Below, piece by piece: positions 5,103-10,990 of a DNA stretch of 10,990 bases (within the stretch, counting starts at the first letter, position 1; every line of letters starts with the position of its first letter). Below the pieces are notes generated by a model. That model was given only the letters and a program-made list of their open reading frames with translations. It ran no database searches and was not told where the DNA came from. The translations under genes were made by a program, and so were the position numbers. Where the stretch lies: positions 1-10,990 of the forward strand of contig CAZSPL010000134.1 of assembly GCA_964608735.1 (NCBI GenBank). Direction: 5' to 3'. This DNA is from CAZSPL01 sp964608735. GTDB taxonomy: Bacteria; JAJVIF01; JAPKYR01; CAZSPL01.

Positions 5103-6452
5103 ATGCTGTGGCTTAATGAAAAACGCTGGATCTTCGCACGCCGTTACCTGTGGCGGGTATTCTGGTTCGCCATAGCGGCGCTCGCATTCTCGTGGATTGC
5201 GACGCACGCCGTCAAGACCACATACAAGGCCGAAACGGTGCTCGCATATAAATCGACCGACTATCCCCTCGACTTCGACCTGATGTACCTCCTCGAAACT
5301 CGCTTGCCGCTTTTCATCGAGGACGACATTTACTCCCTTACATACGACATGCCCAGCGTACTGACAAGCACCGCCGTCGCCGAACGGGTCCTCGACAGGG
5401 ACAATCTCCGCGAGAGGCTGTACGACCCCGAAGAGGGGAAGACATACGAAGAATGGCTCGAAGACTTCATGGCGCACCTCATGTTCAAGACAAGTAAAGA
5501 CCTCGACAGCATAACCATCGCATATACCGCTGAAACTCCCGACCTCGCCGAGGAAATTACACGCATCTACTCCGAGGAATTCGAGAAATACCTCTCCGGC
5601 CTTTACTGGCATCTAAGCCTTGCCGACGCGATACAGGTTGTCGTCGACCGCCATGTCAACGAGATGGCTCAACTGAGGGAAACCGTCAATGCCGCTAAGG
5701 TCGCCGCGAACCGTCCCGCCCTCGAAAAGTCGGTCGTCAAGGATGTGCAGAATTATCTCGTCGCCGAGAAAGGAAAACTCATCGCGCGCGCGGCGACGCT
5801 CGGTTATAAACTCGCGCTGGAACGCATCGACGAGCAACTCGGCCTCGCCCATGAGGGTGAGTCATTCGAACTGCCGAGGGAAGCTTTCCGCGATTACGTC
5901 CTCACATATTTGAAAGCCGCATACTATGTCGAATCGCTGAGGATAGACACGCTGTCGGAAGAAGGGACGCCCGATAACCCGGAAATCCGTTTCTGGGAAC
6001 AGGCGCGCCGCGCCACCGCCGGACTTATCGACAAAGCGTCGGGCGGCGCATTGATGGTCACATACAACACTATCGTGACGCGCGCCATCGACGCACAGGC
6101 GAATCTCGATTTCTGGACGCAGCGCGCGGAGGAACTCAAGAAAAGGCTCGCGGAAATTCCTCAGTTCGAATTCGATGCATCCTCGGCGATGCTCAAGCTG
6201 AAATTCCTCGAAATCGCCCTCTATTACTGGGAGAAGAACCTCGACTTGCAGCGAATGGGCGAGGATTTCGCGGACGACCCGTTCGTGGTTCTCGACGGCC
6301 CGGTGGTACCGGAGCACGCATACTACCCGATACTCCGTATGTGGGTTTATGCGTTTCCCGTACTCCTCGCCATCGGCTCGATGATGTTTCTGCTTCGCAC
6401 CAAAGTCGAGGATGAAGCCCTGCGCGATATAACGGAAGGACGACTCAAATAG
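5103..6452 (+). CDS. Wzz/GNVR-like polysaccharide chain-length (co-polymerase) protein (449 aa)
   Basis: The layout is that of a polysaccharide co-polymerase of the inner membrane. There is a short cytoplasmic N-terminus and TM1 at about 14-36. A long charged, mostly helical periplasmic part follows (about 37-405), with a Wzz-like N-terminal beta region (TYKAETVLAY at 40-49) and the DLAEEIT segment. A proline-containing stretch precedes TM2 at about 413-432. The short tail lacks a Walker-type tyrosine kinase domain. Such proteins set the chain length of O-antigen or exopolysaccharide through the Wzy polymerase. Neither Wzy nor Wzx is in the window. The start ATG 5103 has only a weak GGA (5095-5097) 5 nt upstream. 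Its stop directly abuts the next gene, so the two form an operon. The topology is well supported; sequence identity to Wzz is weaker, and a generic coiled-coil envelope protein is possible. Confidence 0.72.
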   Translation: MLWLNEKRWIFARRYLWRVFWFAIAALAFSWIATHAVKTTYKAETVLAYKSTDYPLDFDLMYLLETRLPLFIEDDIYSLTYDMPSVLTSTAVAERVLDRDNLRERLYDPEEGKTYEEWLEDFMAHLMFKTSKDLDSITIAYTAETPDLAEEITRIYSEEFEKYLSGLYWHLSLADAIQVVVDRHVNEMAQLRETVNAAKVAANRPALEKSVVKDVQNYLVAEKGKLIARAATLGYKLALERIDEQLGLAHEGESFELPREAFRDYVLTYLKAAYYVESLRIDTLSEEGTPDNPEIRFWEQARRATAGLIDKASGGALMVTYNTIVTRAIDAQANLDFWTQRAEELKKRLAEIPQFEFDASSAMLKLKFLEIALYYWEKNLDLQRMGEDFADDPFVVLDGPVVPEHAYYPILRMWVYAFPVLLAIGSMMFLLRTKVEDEALRDITEGRLK

Positions 6453-8165
6453 TTGGATGCTCCCCGGAAACAGAAGATGCTCATCATCGGCCTTGACGGG
6501 GCGTGCCTCGATGTCATGCTTCCGATTATCGAATCGGGCGCATGCCCCAACCTGAAGCGGCTAATGGACAACGGGATTTCCGGCGATTTGGAAAGCACGG
6601 TGCATCCGCTAACGCCGCTCGCGTGGACGAGTTTTCTCTCTGGCCAGAACCCGGGGCGGCATGGGATATTCGATTTTTTCGCGCGGGATGAAGGGAGCTA
6701 CCGTTTCCGGCTCGTGACATCGGCCGAACGCGCGGGGCATAATTTCGTCGACCTGATAAGCGATTCGGGCAGCCGGATAGTGAGCCTGAATGTCCCGCTG
6801 ACATACCCGCCGCATGAGATCAACGGGGCGGTTGTGTCGGGACTTGGTACTCCGAACATGCGAGTCGAGTTCGCATATCCACCGGAACTCCGCAAGAAGA
6901 TACTCGCGAAATTCCCCGACTACGAGATAACGCCTCCTTATGACAAGGGCCGAGGGCCGGTGTCGGAAGCGGTTCTCGAACTTCCGAGGATGCGCACCGA
7001 ACTCGCGCTCGACCTCATCGACGAGTTCGAGCCGAATGTATTTCTCATGGTCTATGGCAGCACCGATTACGTGCAGCATATTTTCTGGCGGGATTATTTC
7101 GATCCCGAGAAGCCCGGGTCGGAGAAGGAATACGCCGACCTCATCCCGCGCGTGTATGGGATCATCGACGAGGGTATCGGCAAGCTCATCGAGCGCATGG
7201 GCGGCGATGTGCCGGTGCTCATCATAAGCGACCACGGCGCCGAGGGGCTCGACCTCGTGGTGGGGCTCAACCGTTTCCTCGCCGACAAGGGATATTTGAA
7301 ATTTTTCGAGACATCGGGCCCCGGCTCGGGAAGAAACAAGGCGGCGCGGAATCTGTTACGCAAGATAAGCGCCACGGTTCAGCCAATTCTTCCGAAGGGA
7401 TTCAAGGAAACGCTCAAGAGCATGTTCCCGGGGCTGTCGAAGCGCATGGTCACACTGTGGAATGTGCCGGACATGAGCGCGGTCGATTTCGCGGCGTCGA
7501 GGGCTTACGCGGTGGGGTCATACGGCGGGATATTCATCAACCTTAAGGGGCGGGAGCCGCGGGGGACGGTGAATCCGGGGAAGGAATATGAATCGCTGCG
7601 GGACGAAATCGCTTCGGCGCTGACGGAGTGGGTCGGTCCGGGCGGTGTGAAGATAGTGAACGAGGTGAAGCGTCGGGAGGAGCTTTACGCCGGGCCGTAT
7701 CTCGACCGCGCGCCGGATTTGATAGTTCGTCTCGCGCCGAGGATCTTCACGAAGACGACATTCGAGCCGGAGAAGGAGGAGTTGTATAAGGAGAGCGAGT
7801 ATTCGATGTTCGTGCAGCAGCATCAGTCGATACATGCGATGTACGGTGTATGCATCGCGAGCGGGTATCCGTTCATACAACAGAACCGCGAGAGTAATGG
7901 AGGGGACACTACACGGACTACTATACATAACGCGCGGATAATCGATATGGCGCCGACGATTCTTCATCTTCTCGGGCTTGCTATTCCCGAAGATATGGAC
8001 GGCATCCCCCTCGATGGGCTGTTCGATTCTGAATGGTACGCCGGGCATCCGCCGCGTACCACCGACAAGAAGGGGTCGGTAACGAGGCAGGGTCCGCGCA
8101 AGTTGTCGGAAGAAGAAGAAAAGAAGCTCAAGGACGAGCTTCAGGGGCTGGGGTATATTCAGTAA
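6453..8165 (+). CDS. Alkaline-phosphatase-superfamily phosphodiesterase/nucleotide pyrophosphatase-like protein (570 aa)
   Basis: Metal-site and nucleophile motifs of the type I phosphodiesterase group are in order: GLDGA with D15, nucleophile T59 in AWTSFLSGQNPGRHG, D205/H209 in GSTDYVQH, D260-H261 in IISDHG, and H461 in the late SIHAMYG segment. These should bind two metal ions (usually Zn2+) and cleave a phosphate or sulfate ester. The C-terminal pattern DMAPTILHLLGL...DMDG (498-517) and an acidic helix ending LGYIQ are typical of the group. No clear signal peptide is seen, so location is uncertain. The first codon shown is TTG 6453, directly after the upstream stop, with GGAAGGA (6434-6440) 12 nt away. 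ATG 6477 (residue 9), with GGA 8 nt upstream, is an equally good start. Pairing with the Wzz-like gene suggests action on surface glycans or lipid-linked phosphates; the substrate is unknown. Confidence 0.9.
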   Translation: MDAPRKQKMLIIGLDGACLDVMLPIIESGACPNLKRLMDNGISGDLESTVHPLTPLAWTSFLSGQNPGRHGIFDFFARDEGSYRFRLVTSAERAGHNFVDLISDSGSRIVSLNVPLTYPPHEINGAVVSGLGTPNMRVEFAYPPELRKKILAKFPDYEITPPYDKGRGPVSEAVLELPRMRTELALDLIDEFEPNVFLMVYGSTDYVQHIFWRDYFDPEKPGSEKEYADLIPRVYGIIDEGIGKLIERMGGDVPVLIISDHGAEGLDLVVGLNRFLADKGYLKFFETSGPGSGRNKAARNLLRKISATVQPILPKGFKETLKSMFPGLSKRMVTLWNVPDMSAVDFAASRAYAVGSYGGIFINLKGREPRGTVNPGKEYESLRDEIASALTEWVGPGGVKIVNEVKRREELYAGPYLDRAPDLIVRLAPRIFTKTTFEPEKEELYKESEYSMFVQQHQSIHAMYGVCIASGYPFIQQNRESNGGDTTRTTIHNARIIDMAPTILHLLGLAIPEDMDGIPLDGLFDSEWYAGHPPRTTDKKGSVTRQGPRKLSEEEEKKLKDELQGLGYIQ

Positions 8166-8218
8166 TCAATAATATAAACAACTTATCCCTGAAAATTTAT
8201 TTATATATTAAACGCAGT

Positions 8219-8238
8219 CCACGAATCCCATTTCGTGG
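8219..8238. terminator. Stem-loop between convergent genes
   Basis: CCACGAA (8219-8225) and TTCGTGG (8232-8238) form a 7-bp stem with a 6-nt loop, placed 4 bp past the stop of the phnD-like gene. AT-rich sequence (8166-8214) lies on its other side. It could end transcription of that gene and perhaps of the phosphodiesterase gene. There is no clean T-run, so it is a weak candidate. Confidence 0.42.
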
Positions 8239-8242
8239 GGTA

Positions 8243-9277
8243 TCACTCATCCACATACTTTTCGAAATTACCAAGACCCAGCAGCTTCCCGACTTTGCGG
8301 AGGGGGTCGTAGTCGGCATCGGTAGCGTCATGCAGGCCCTCTATCTCGTATATGGCATACAACATGCCTTCCTTGCCGTTGGCCATTTCCTTAAGCGCGG
8401 CGGCGATTTTCGATTTCGCATCGGCATCGAGATTTTTAGTGACGCTCACGGTATCGGCGGGTATGTCATCGGTGTACGCGAGCACCCTGGTCACTTCCAT
8501 CACATCGGCGGCGATATCCATCGTCTGCACGCGCGCGTCGTCGTAACACGCCCCCGCGTCGACCTTCCCCTGCAGGACGGCCTGTACGGACGCGGGGTGC
8601 GAGCCGGCGAAGAGCACCTTGTCGGAATCGGAGCCGAACTCGATGCCATGCTCCTTGAGGAGGGCGCGGGCATAGAGATGCCCCGATGCGCTGGCGGCTT
8701 CGACGAAGGATATTTTCTTGCCGGCGAGGTCTTCGAGGGTCTCGATGCCGGAGTCGTTGCGTACGATAATCTCGCCGCGATAAACGGTCTTGCCTTTGCG
8801 CTCGGCTTTCAGCAGCACTTCGATGCCGTAGCGCGAGTTACCGAGCACATATGCCATCGGTGGGAGGAAGCCGACATCGACCTGCCCGGTGCCCATGGCT
8901 TCGACGCATGCGGAATAGGAGGGCATCACCTTGGCCTTGACCCGCATACCGACCTTTTCACCGAGGACGGTCTCGAATTCGCCGAGCTGGTCGATGATGC
9001 TCTGGCTTTCGACGCTCGGTACGAACGCGACGATGAGCAGTTTTTCCTTTGGCTTCTCGGGCTCCTTCGGCCCGCATCCTGTGAGAGGGATAAAGAGGGA
9101 GAGCATCTGAAATGTACCAAAATCGGACGGAACCCGATTAGGAGTGGTGCCGGAAGTTAAATAAAAATCCATATTTTGTCTATTGACTTCCGGGGGCTTT
9201 GTTTGNNNNNNNNNNCCGCATCCTGTGAGAGGGATAAAGAGGGAGAGTAAGATGAGGATCGGGAGTAATTTTTTCAT
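8243..9277 (-). CDS. phnD: PhnD-like phosphonate/phosphite ABC transporter substrate-binding lipoprotein (interrupted by a scaffold gap)
   Basis: The start is ATG 9277-9275 with AAGGA 7 nt upstream. The N-terminus is a lipoprotein signal ending in the lipobox LTGC. The mature part fits the PhnD/PtxB/SsuA-like periplasmic binding fold, with VDVGFLPPMAYVLG, YRGEIIVRNDSGIETLEDLAGKKI, SASGHLYARALL, AGSHPASVQAVLQGKVDAGA and a C-terminal DYDPLRKVG. SASG and GSH correspond to ligand-pocket positions of PhnD. It should deliver a phosphonate, phosphite or similar anion to an ABC permease. No phnC or phnE gene lies beside it, so it is an orphan here or its partners are upstream. The lipobox segment appears twice because of a 32-bp duplication around the Ns. 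Removing one repeat unit (144 nt, 48 codons) leaves a 296-aa protein of normal family size. The substrate cannot be told from sequence. Confidence 0.88.
   Translation of the reverse strand: MKKLLPILILLSLFIPLTGCXXXXQTKPPEVNRQNMDFYLTSGTTPNRVPSDFGTFQMLSLFIPLTGCGPKEPEKPKEKLLIVAFVPSVESQSIIDQLGEFETVLGEKVGMRVKAKVMPSYSACVEAMGTGQVDVGFLPPMAYVLGNSRYGIEVLLKAERKGKTVYRGEIIVRNDSGIETLEDLAGKKISFVEAASASGHLYARALLKEHGIEFGSDSDKVLFAGSHPASVQAVLQGKVDAGACYDDARVQTMDIAADVMEVTRVLAYTDDIPADTVSVTKNLDADAKSKIAAALKEMANGKEGMLYAIYEIEGLHDATDADYDPLRKVGKLLGLGNFEKYVDE
9072..9247. repeat. 32-bp direct duplication around a scaffold gap (probable assembly artefact)
   Basis: Positions 9072-9103 and 9216-9247 are identical over 32 bp, and the second copy starts directly after the ten Ns (9206-9215). 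Both encode the same LSLFIPLTGCG lipoprotein segment. The 102 bp between copy 1 and the Ns (9104-9205) match neither the gene nor the family. This is what two overlapping contigs joined without merging would look like, with a foreign tail on one end. Confidence 0.85.
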
Positions 9278-9297
9278 GGCTCGTTCCTTTAAGAGTT

Positions 9298-9315
9298 CGC
9301 ACACTGAAGTGTGCG
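9298..9315. repeat. Short palindrome upstream of the phnD-like gene
   Basis: CGCACACT (9298-9305) and AGTGTGCG (9308-9315) are perfect 8-bp arms with a 2-bp centre. It lies about 20 bp upstream of the phnD-like start codon and just before the larger inverted repeat at 9324. It may be a small REP-type repeat or an operator for the phnD-like gene. Confidence 0.45.
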
Positions 9316-9323
9316 GCACGCAG

Positions 9324-9412
9324 AAAAAAGTAGGGACAGTCACCTGTTTCGCACATGGAATTACGGGTTACCGCTGACTTCGCGCGAAACAGGTGACTGT
9401 CCCTACTTTTTT
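9324..9412. repeat. 29-bp perfect inverted repeat (MITE-like), also a likely lexA terminator
   Basis: Arm 9324-9352 (A6, then GTAGGGACAGTCACC) is an exact reverse complement of arm 9384-9412 (ending GGTGACTGTCCCTAC and T6), with a 31-nt loop. On the lexA strand it makes a very strong stem ending in a T6 run, so it should act as an intrinsic terminator. It touches the lexA stop codon. The hexamer ACGCAG occurs on both sides (9318-9323 and 9416-9421), like a target-site duplication. The GGGACAGTCACC core is of the kind seen in dispersed REP/MITE families, from memory. Confidence 0.75.
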
Positions 9413-10054
9413 TTAACGCAGATTACGCCACAACCCTACCACGACGCCGCGTATCTCGCCGCCCTTCACCGGGTCGAACGGGATCGGCTTCATCGTTTCA
9501 TTCTCCGGCTTGAGGTAATACTTATCCCCCCGCTTGGACAGGCGCTTGACGGTGTATTCTTCCTCCATCCCCTGCACCTTTGCCAGCACGATGTCGCCGA
9601 TATCGGCAGCGGTCTGTTTGCGCACGACCACGCGGTCGCCGTCATAGATACCGGCATCCTGCATGGAACTCCCGTCCACCGTCACCATGAACAATCTTCC
9701 GGACGGCACGAGGTCGGTGGAGATGGCGAAATATCCCTCGAGGTCTTCTTCGCGGAAGCTCGTCGGGCCGGCGGCGATACGTCCCGCCATCGGTATCCGC
9801 GTGATCTCGACATCGGATGTGCTCAGTTCCTCGGTGGGGCCGAGGATCTCAAGTGCGCGGCTGCCCTTTCCCGCGCGCCGTATCCACTGCTTGCGCTCGA
9901 GCGCCTTCAGATGGTCGTGCGCCGATTTAAGGTTGAATTTGAAATGCTTGCTGATCTCGCGAATCGACGGCGCGAAATCATTTTCCTGGCGGAACTCGAT
10001 GAGGAAATCATAGATCTCCCGCTGTCGAGCAGTCAGTTTACCGAGGTCTCCCAT
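9413..10054 (-). CDS. lexA: LexA SOS repressor / self-cleaving serine protease (213 aa)
   Basis: The N-terminal winged helix-turn-helix (about 1-65, with IREISKHFKFNLKSAHDHLK) would bind SOS operators. The C-terminal S24-type domain has the autocleavage bond A90-G91 (IPMAGRI), catalytic S130 (VDGSSMQDAGI) and K170 (YTVKRL). All residues needed for RecA-stimulated self-cleavage are present, and 213 aa is a normal LexA length. The open frame continues upstream to 10252, but that part is translated palindromic repeat. ATG 10054-10052 with GGAGG (10065-10061) 6 nt upstream is the true start. Its stop codon is the junction with the 29-bp inverted repeat. A promoter and a dyad operator lie just upstream, suggesting autoregulation. 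No lexA-linked imuA/imuB or recA gene is in the window. Confidence 0.95.
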   Translation of the reverse strand: MGDLGKLTARQREIYDFLIEFRQENDFAPSIREISKHFKFNLKSAHDHLKALERKQWIRRAGKGSRALEILGPTEELSTSDVEITRIPMAGRIAAGPTSFREEDLEGYFAISTDLVPSGRLFMVTVDGSSMQDAGIYDGDRVVVRKQTAADIGDIVLAKVQGMEEEYTVKRLSKRGDKYYLKPENETMKPIPFDPVKGGEIRGVVVGLWRNLR

Positions 10055-10090
10055 TGAAATCCTCCAACCGGAGTTGATGGGGTAACATGT

Positions 10091-10104
10091 GTCTACGAGT
10101 AGAC
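10091..10104. promoter_or_regulatory. Candidate LexA self-operator
   Basis: GTCTAC-GA-GTAGAC is a perfect dyad with 6-bp arms and a 2-bp centre, 37-50 bp upstream of the lexA ATG. It covers the predicted transcription start. Its position is that expected of an autoregulatory SOS box. It matches neither the E. coli (CTGT-N8-ACAG) nor the Bacillus (GAAC-N4-GTTC) type, so it would be a lineage-specific box. Confidence 0.5.
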
Positions 10105-10110
10105 GTTTGT

Positions 10111-10139
10111 ACTGTATCACGTATTTAAATGGTTGTAAA
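10111..10139 (-). promoter_or_regulatory. Sigma70-type promoter of lexA
   Basis: On the minus strand TTTACA (10139-10134) and TACAGT (10116-10111) are separated by 17 bp. They match the -35 at 5/6 and the -10 at 4/6. The start would be near 10104, giving a leader of about 50 nt that begins inside the GTCTAC dyad. Confidence 0.5.
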
Positions 10140-10167
10140 GAGGGAGCGGGGATTTTTTTCCTTTGAT

Positions 10168-10282
10168 GTTTCGGCACACCCCTGTGCCGAAACGGAGAGG
10201 TAATAGCCAAAGGGTTTCGGGACAAGGGTGTCCCGAAACATCGGGGAGGCACATGGGTTTCGGGACAAGGGTGTCCCGAAAC
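10168..10282. repeat. Three related REP-type palindromes
   Basis: Each unit has 11-bp perfect arms and a 4-nt loop. Units 2 (10214-10239) and 3 (10257-10282) are identical in GTTTCGGGACA / TGTCCCGAAAC, and with flanks they share 31 bp (10212-10242 and 10255-10285), 43 bp apart. Unit 1 (10168-10193) is the same element inverted, with GTTTCGGCACA / TGTGCCGAAAC. The units fill most of the gap between the divergent lexA and Spy-like genes. No coding sequence lies between 10055 and 10408. Confidence 0.8.
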
Positions 10283-10340
10283 ATCTGAAAAAGATTTTTC
10301 CGGAATAAATGTCAGAGAATTGTAAAACGCCCGGAAGGGG

Positions 10341-10369
10341 TTTACAGGGGGGGCATCTTGTGGTACATT
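10341..10369 (+). promoter_or_regulatory. Sigma70-type promoter of the Spy/CpxP-like gene
   Basis: TTTACA (10341-10346) and TACATT (10364-10369) are separated by 17 bp, matching the -35 at 5/6 and the -10 at 4/6. The start would be near 10376, inside the left arm of the following dyad, so a repressor bound there would block it. The form closely resembles the lexA promoter in this window. Confidence 0.48.
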
Positions 10370-10370
10370 T

Positions 10371-10397
10371 CATTATCAGTAACGATTACTAATAATG
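10371..10397. promoter_or_regulatory. 27-bp dyad, operator-like, just before the ribosome site
   Basis: CATTATCAGTAA (10371-10382) and TTACTAATAATG (10386-10397) pair with one mismatch around CGA. It sits between the predicted -10 and the AGGAGGA ribosome site (10398-10404). It could be a repressor or metalloregulator site in DNA, or a 5' stabilising hairpin in the mRNA. The arms contain ATTATC-like hexamers reminiscent of Fur-family sites, but the centre does not fit the 7-1-7 Fur pattern. Confidence 0.5.
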
Positions 10398-10408
10398 AGG
10401 AGGACTTC

Positions 10409-10987
10409 ATGTTCAAAAGAAAATGGGTATTTATCATGCTGACAGCGGCGCTGCTGTTCGCGATGACCGCCGGGGTGTTGTACGCGCGCCCGTACGACAA
10501 CGATAACCGCGGCCGCGACAGGGCGGAAGGCGATAGCGATTCCTGGTGCGGTGACGGTTGGGGCGCCCGCGACGGCTCCGGGTGGGGCGGCGGATTAATG
10601 GGCATGCATTACATGCTTCCCGGATGGCTCGACCTTACCGACGACCAGTACAACAAGTTGGAGGACATCTACGACAGCTACTACGACAACCACGAGCAGT
10701 TCATGAATGACATGCACGATGCCCACGTGGCGCTGTTCGACTTGATCTATGCCGACGTCCAGGATGAAAACGCCATCAAGGACGCCGCGCAGAAGTGGGG
10801 CGACTTGCAGGCGGAGATGATCGTCGACATGGCCGGCTTGACCGGCGAGACGATGAAGATTCTCACCGCCGACCAGAAAGCGCTTCTCGACGACTGGATG
10901 ATGAACCGCGGAAGCGGGTACGGCCCGGGAATGATGGGCGACAGGGAGGATGACTCATACGGCCGGCGCGGACGATGCGGTTGGTAA
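10409..10987 (+). CDS. Spy/CpxP/ZraP-like periplasmic LTxxQ protein (192 aa)
   Basis: The start is ATG 10409 with AGGAGGA (10398-10404) 4 nt upstream; an in-frame ATG at 10358 lies in the promoter and is not used. A Sec signal peptide (1-26, cleavage after VLYA) precedes a D/G/W-rich segment (27-70). A helical domain follows, with the paired LTxxQ motifs LTDDQ (76-80) and LTADQ (152-156), the hallmark of Spy/CpxP/CnrX/ZraP proteins. The tail is G/M/R-rich and ends RGRCGW. The family works in the periplasm as a stress chaperone or metal-binding sensor. The many D, H and M residues (for example FMNDMHDAH, 98-106) suit metal binding. CnrX- and ZraP-type members sit next to two-component or sigma-factor genes, but none is seen here. 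The gene is transcribed away from lexA. The family call is good; the ligand is unknown. Confidence 0.85.
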   Translation: MFKRKWVFIMLTAALLFAMTAGVLYARPYDNDNRGRDRAEGDSDSWCGDGWGARDGSGWGGGLMGMHYMLPGWLDLTDDQYNKLEDIYDSYYDNHEQFMNDMHDAHVALFDLIYADVQDENAIKDAAQKWGDLQAEMIVDMAGLTGETMKILTADQKALLDDWMMNRGSGYGPGMMGDREDDSYGRRGRCGW

Positions 10988-10990
10988 AGA

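Noticed and set aside
4845..5612. Minus-strand open frame (255 codons) opposite the Wzz-like gene
   Set aside because: It runs through the palindromic repeats and antisense to a gene with clear membrane topology; its product matches nothing and has odd, repeat-derived ends.
8033..9160. Plus-strand open frame (375 codons) opposite the phnD-like gene
   Set aside because: The minus-strand product has a lipobox and PhnD motifs. The plus frame also crosses the end of the phosphodiesterase gene and an AT-rich gap.
10055..10252. Upstream extension of the lexA frame to 10252
   Set aside because: The extra residues come from translating the palindromic repeats and the lexA promoter. The GGAGG-preceded ATG at 10054 gives a standard-length LexA.
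10212..10285. Two 31-bp direct repeats 43 bp apart, considered as a CRISPR remnant
   Set aside because: There are only two direct copies, each almost fully palindromic, with a 12-bp spacer and a third copy inverted. This is a REP pattern.
10371..10397. Classical Fur box
   Set aside because: ATTATC-like hexamers are present, but their spacing does not fit the 19-bp or 7-1-7 Fur pattern.
10358..10408. Upstream in-frame start for the Spy/CpxP-like gene
   Set aside because: It lies in the predicted promoter/dyad and would put 17 residues before the signal peptide. ATG 10409 has a strong ribosome site.

Overview
The window is a moderately GC-rich draft-assembly fragment (one run of Ns at 9206-9215) from a Gram-negative, probably anaerobic bacterium. 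The envelope genes (a lipoprotein, a Wzz-like inner-membrane protein and a Spy/CpxP-like periplasmic protein) indicate two membranes. The NuoE/NuoF pair, a cysteine-rich soluble sensor kinase and a candidate Rex box point to NAD(H)/hydrogen redox metabolism. The sequence alone does not fix the phylum. Intergenic regions are unusually rich in perfect palindromes of REP type.

Region 1 (1-4820, all minus strand) reads, in transcription order, GAF sensor histidine kinase -> NtrC-type sigma54 activator -> 300-bp control region -> twin-CxxC small protein -> NuoE-like [2Fe-2S] subunit with a cysteine-rich C-terminal extension -> start of a NuoF-like flavoprotein that runs off the window. The control region holds a match at every conserved position to a sigma54 -24/-12 promoter (1508-1523), a 16/18 match to a Rex operator (1621-1638), a cluster of CCCC/GGGG dyads where activator sites would be expected (1661-1736), and a leader with a 9-bp inverted repeat. 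The simplest reading is a self-contained module: a cytosolic redox or metabolite sensor drives a sigma54 promoter for an NADH-linked, hydrogenase-type electron-transfer complex, with a possible NADH/NAD+ overlay through Rex.

Region 2 (4821-8165) opens with two palindromic repeat elements. Two plus-strand genes follow with no gap: a Wzz-like polysaccharide co-polymerase and an alkaline-phosphatase-superfamily phosphodiesterase. Together they suggest surface polysaccharide or lipid modification.

Region 3 (8166-9323) holds a minus-strand PhnD-like lipoprotein. Its signal-peptide region is disturbed by a scaffold gap and a 32-bp duplicated segment that looks like an assembly fault.

Region 4 (9324-10990) holds lexA (minus), with a 29-bp inverted repeat touching its stop codon and a candidate self-operator at its promoter. 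Three related palindromes follow, then a plus-strand Spy/CpxP-like gene with its own promoter and a large operator-like dyad.

No tRNA, rRNA, CRISPR array or transposase gene was seen.
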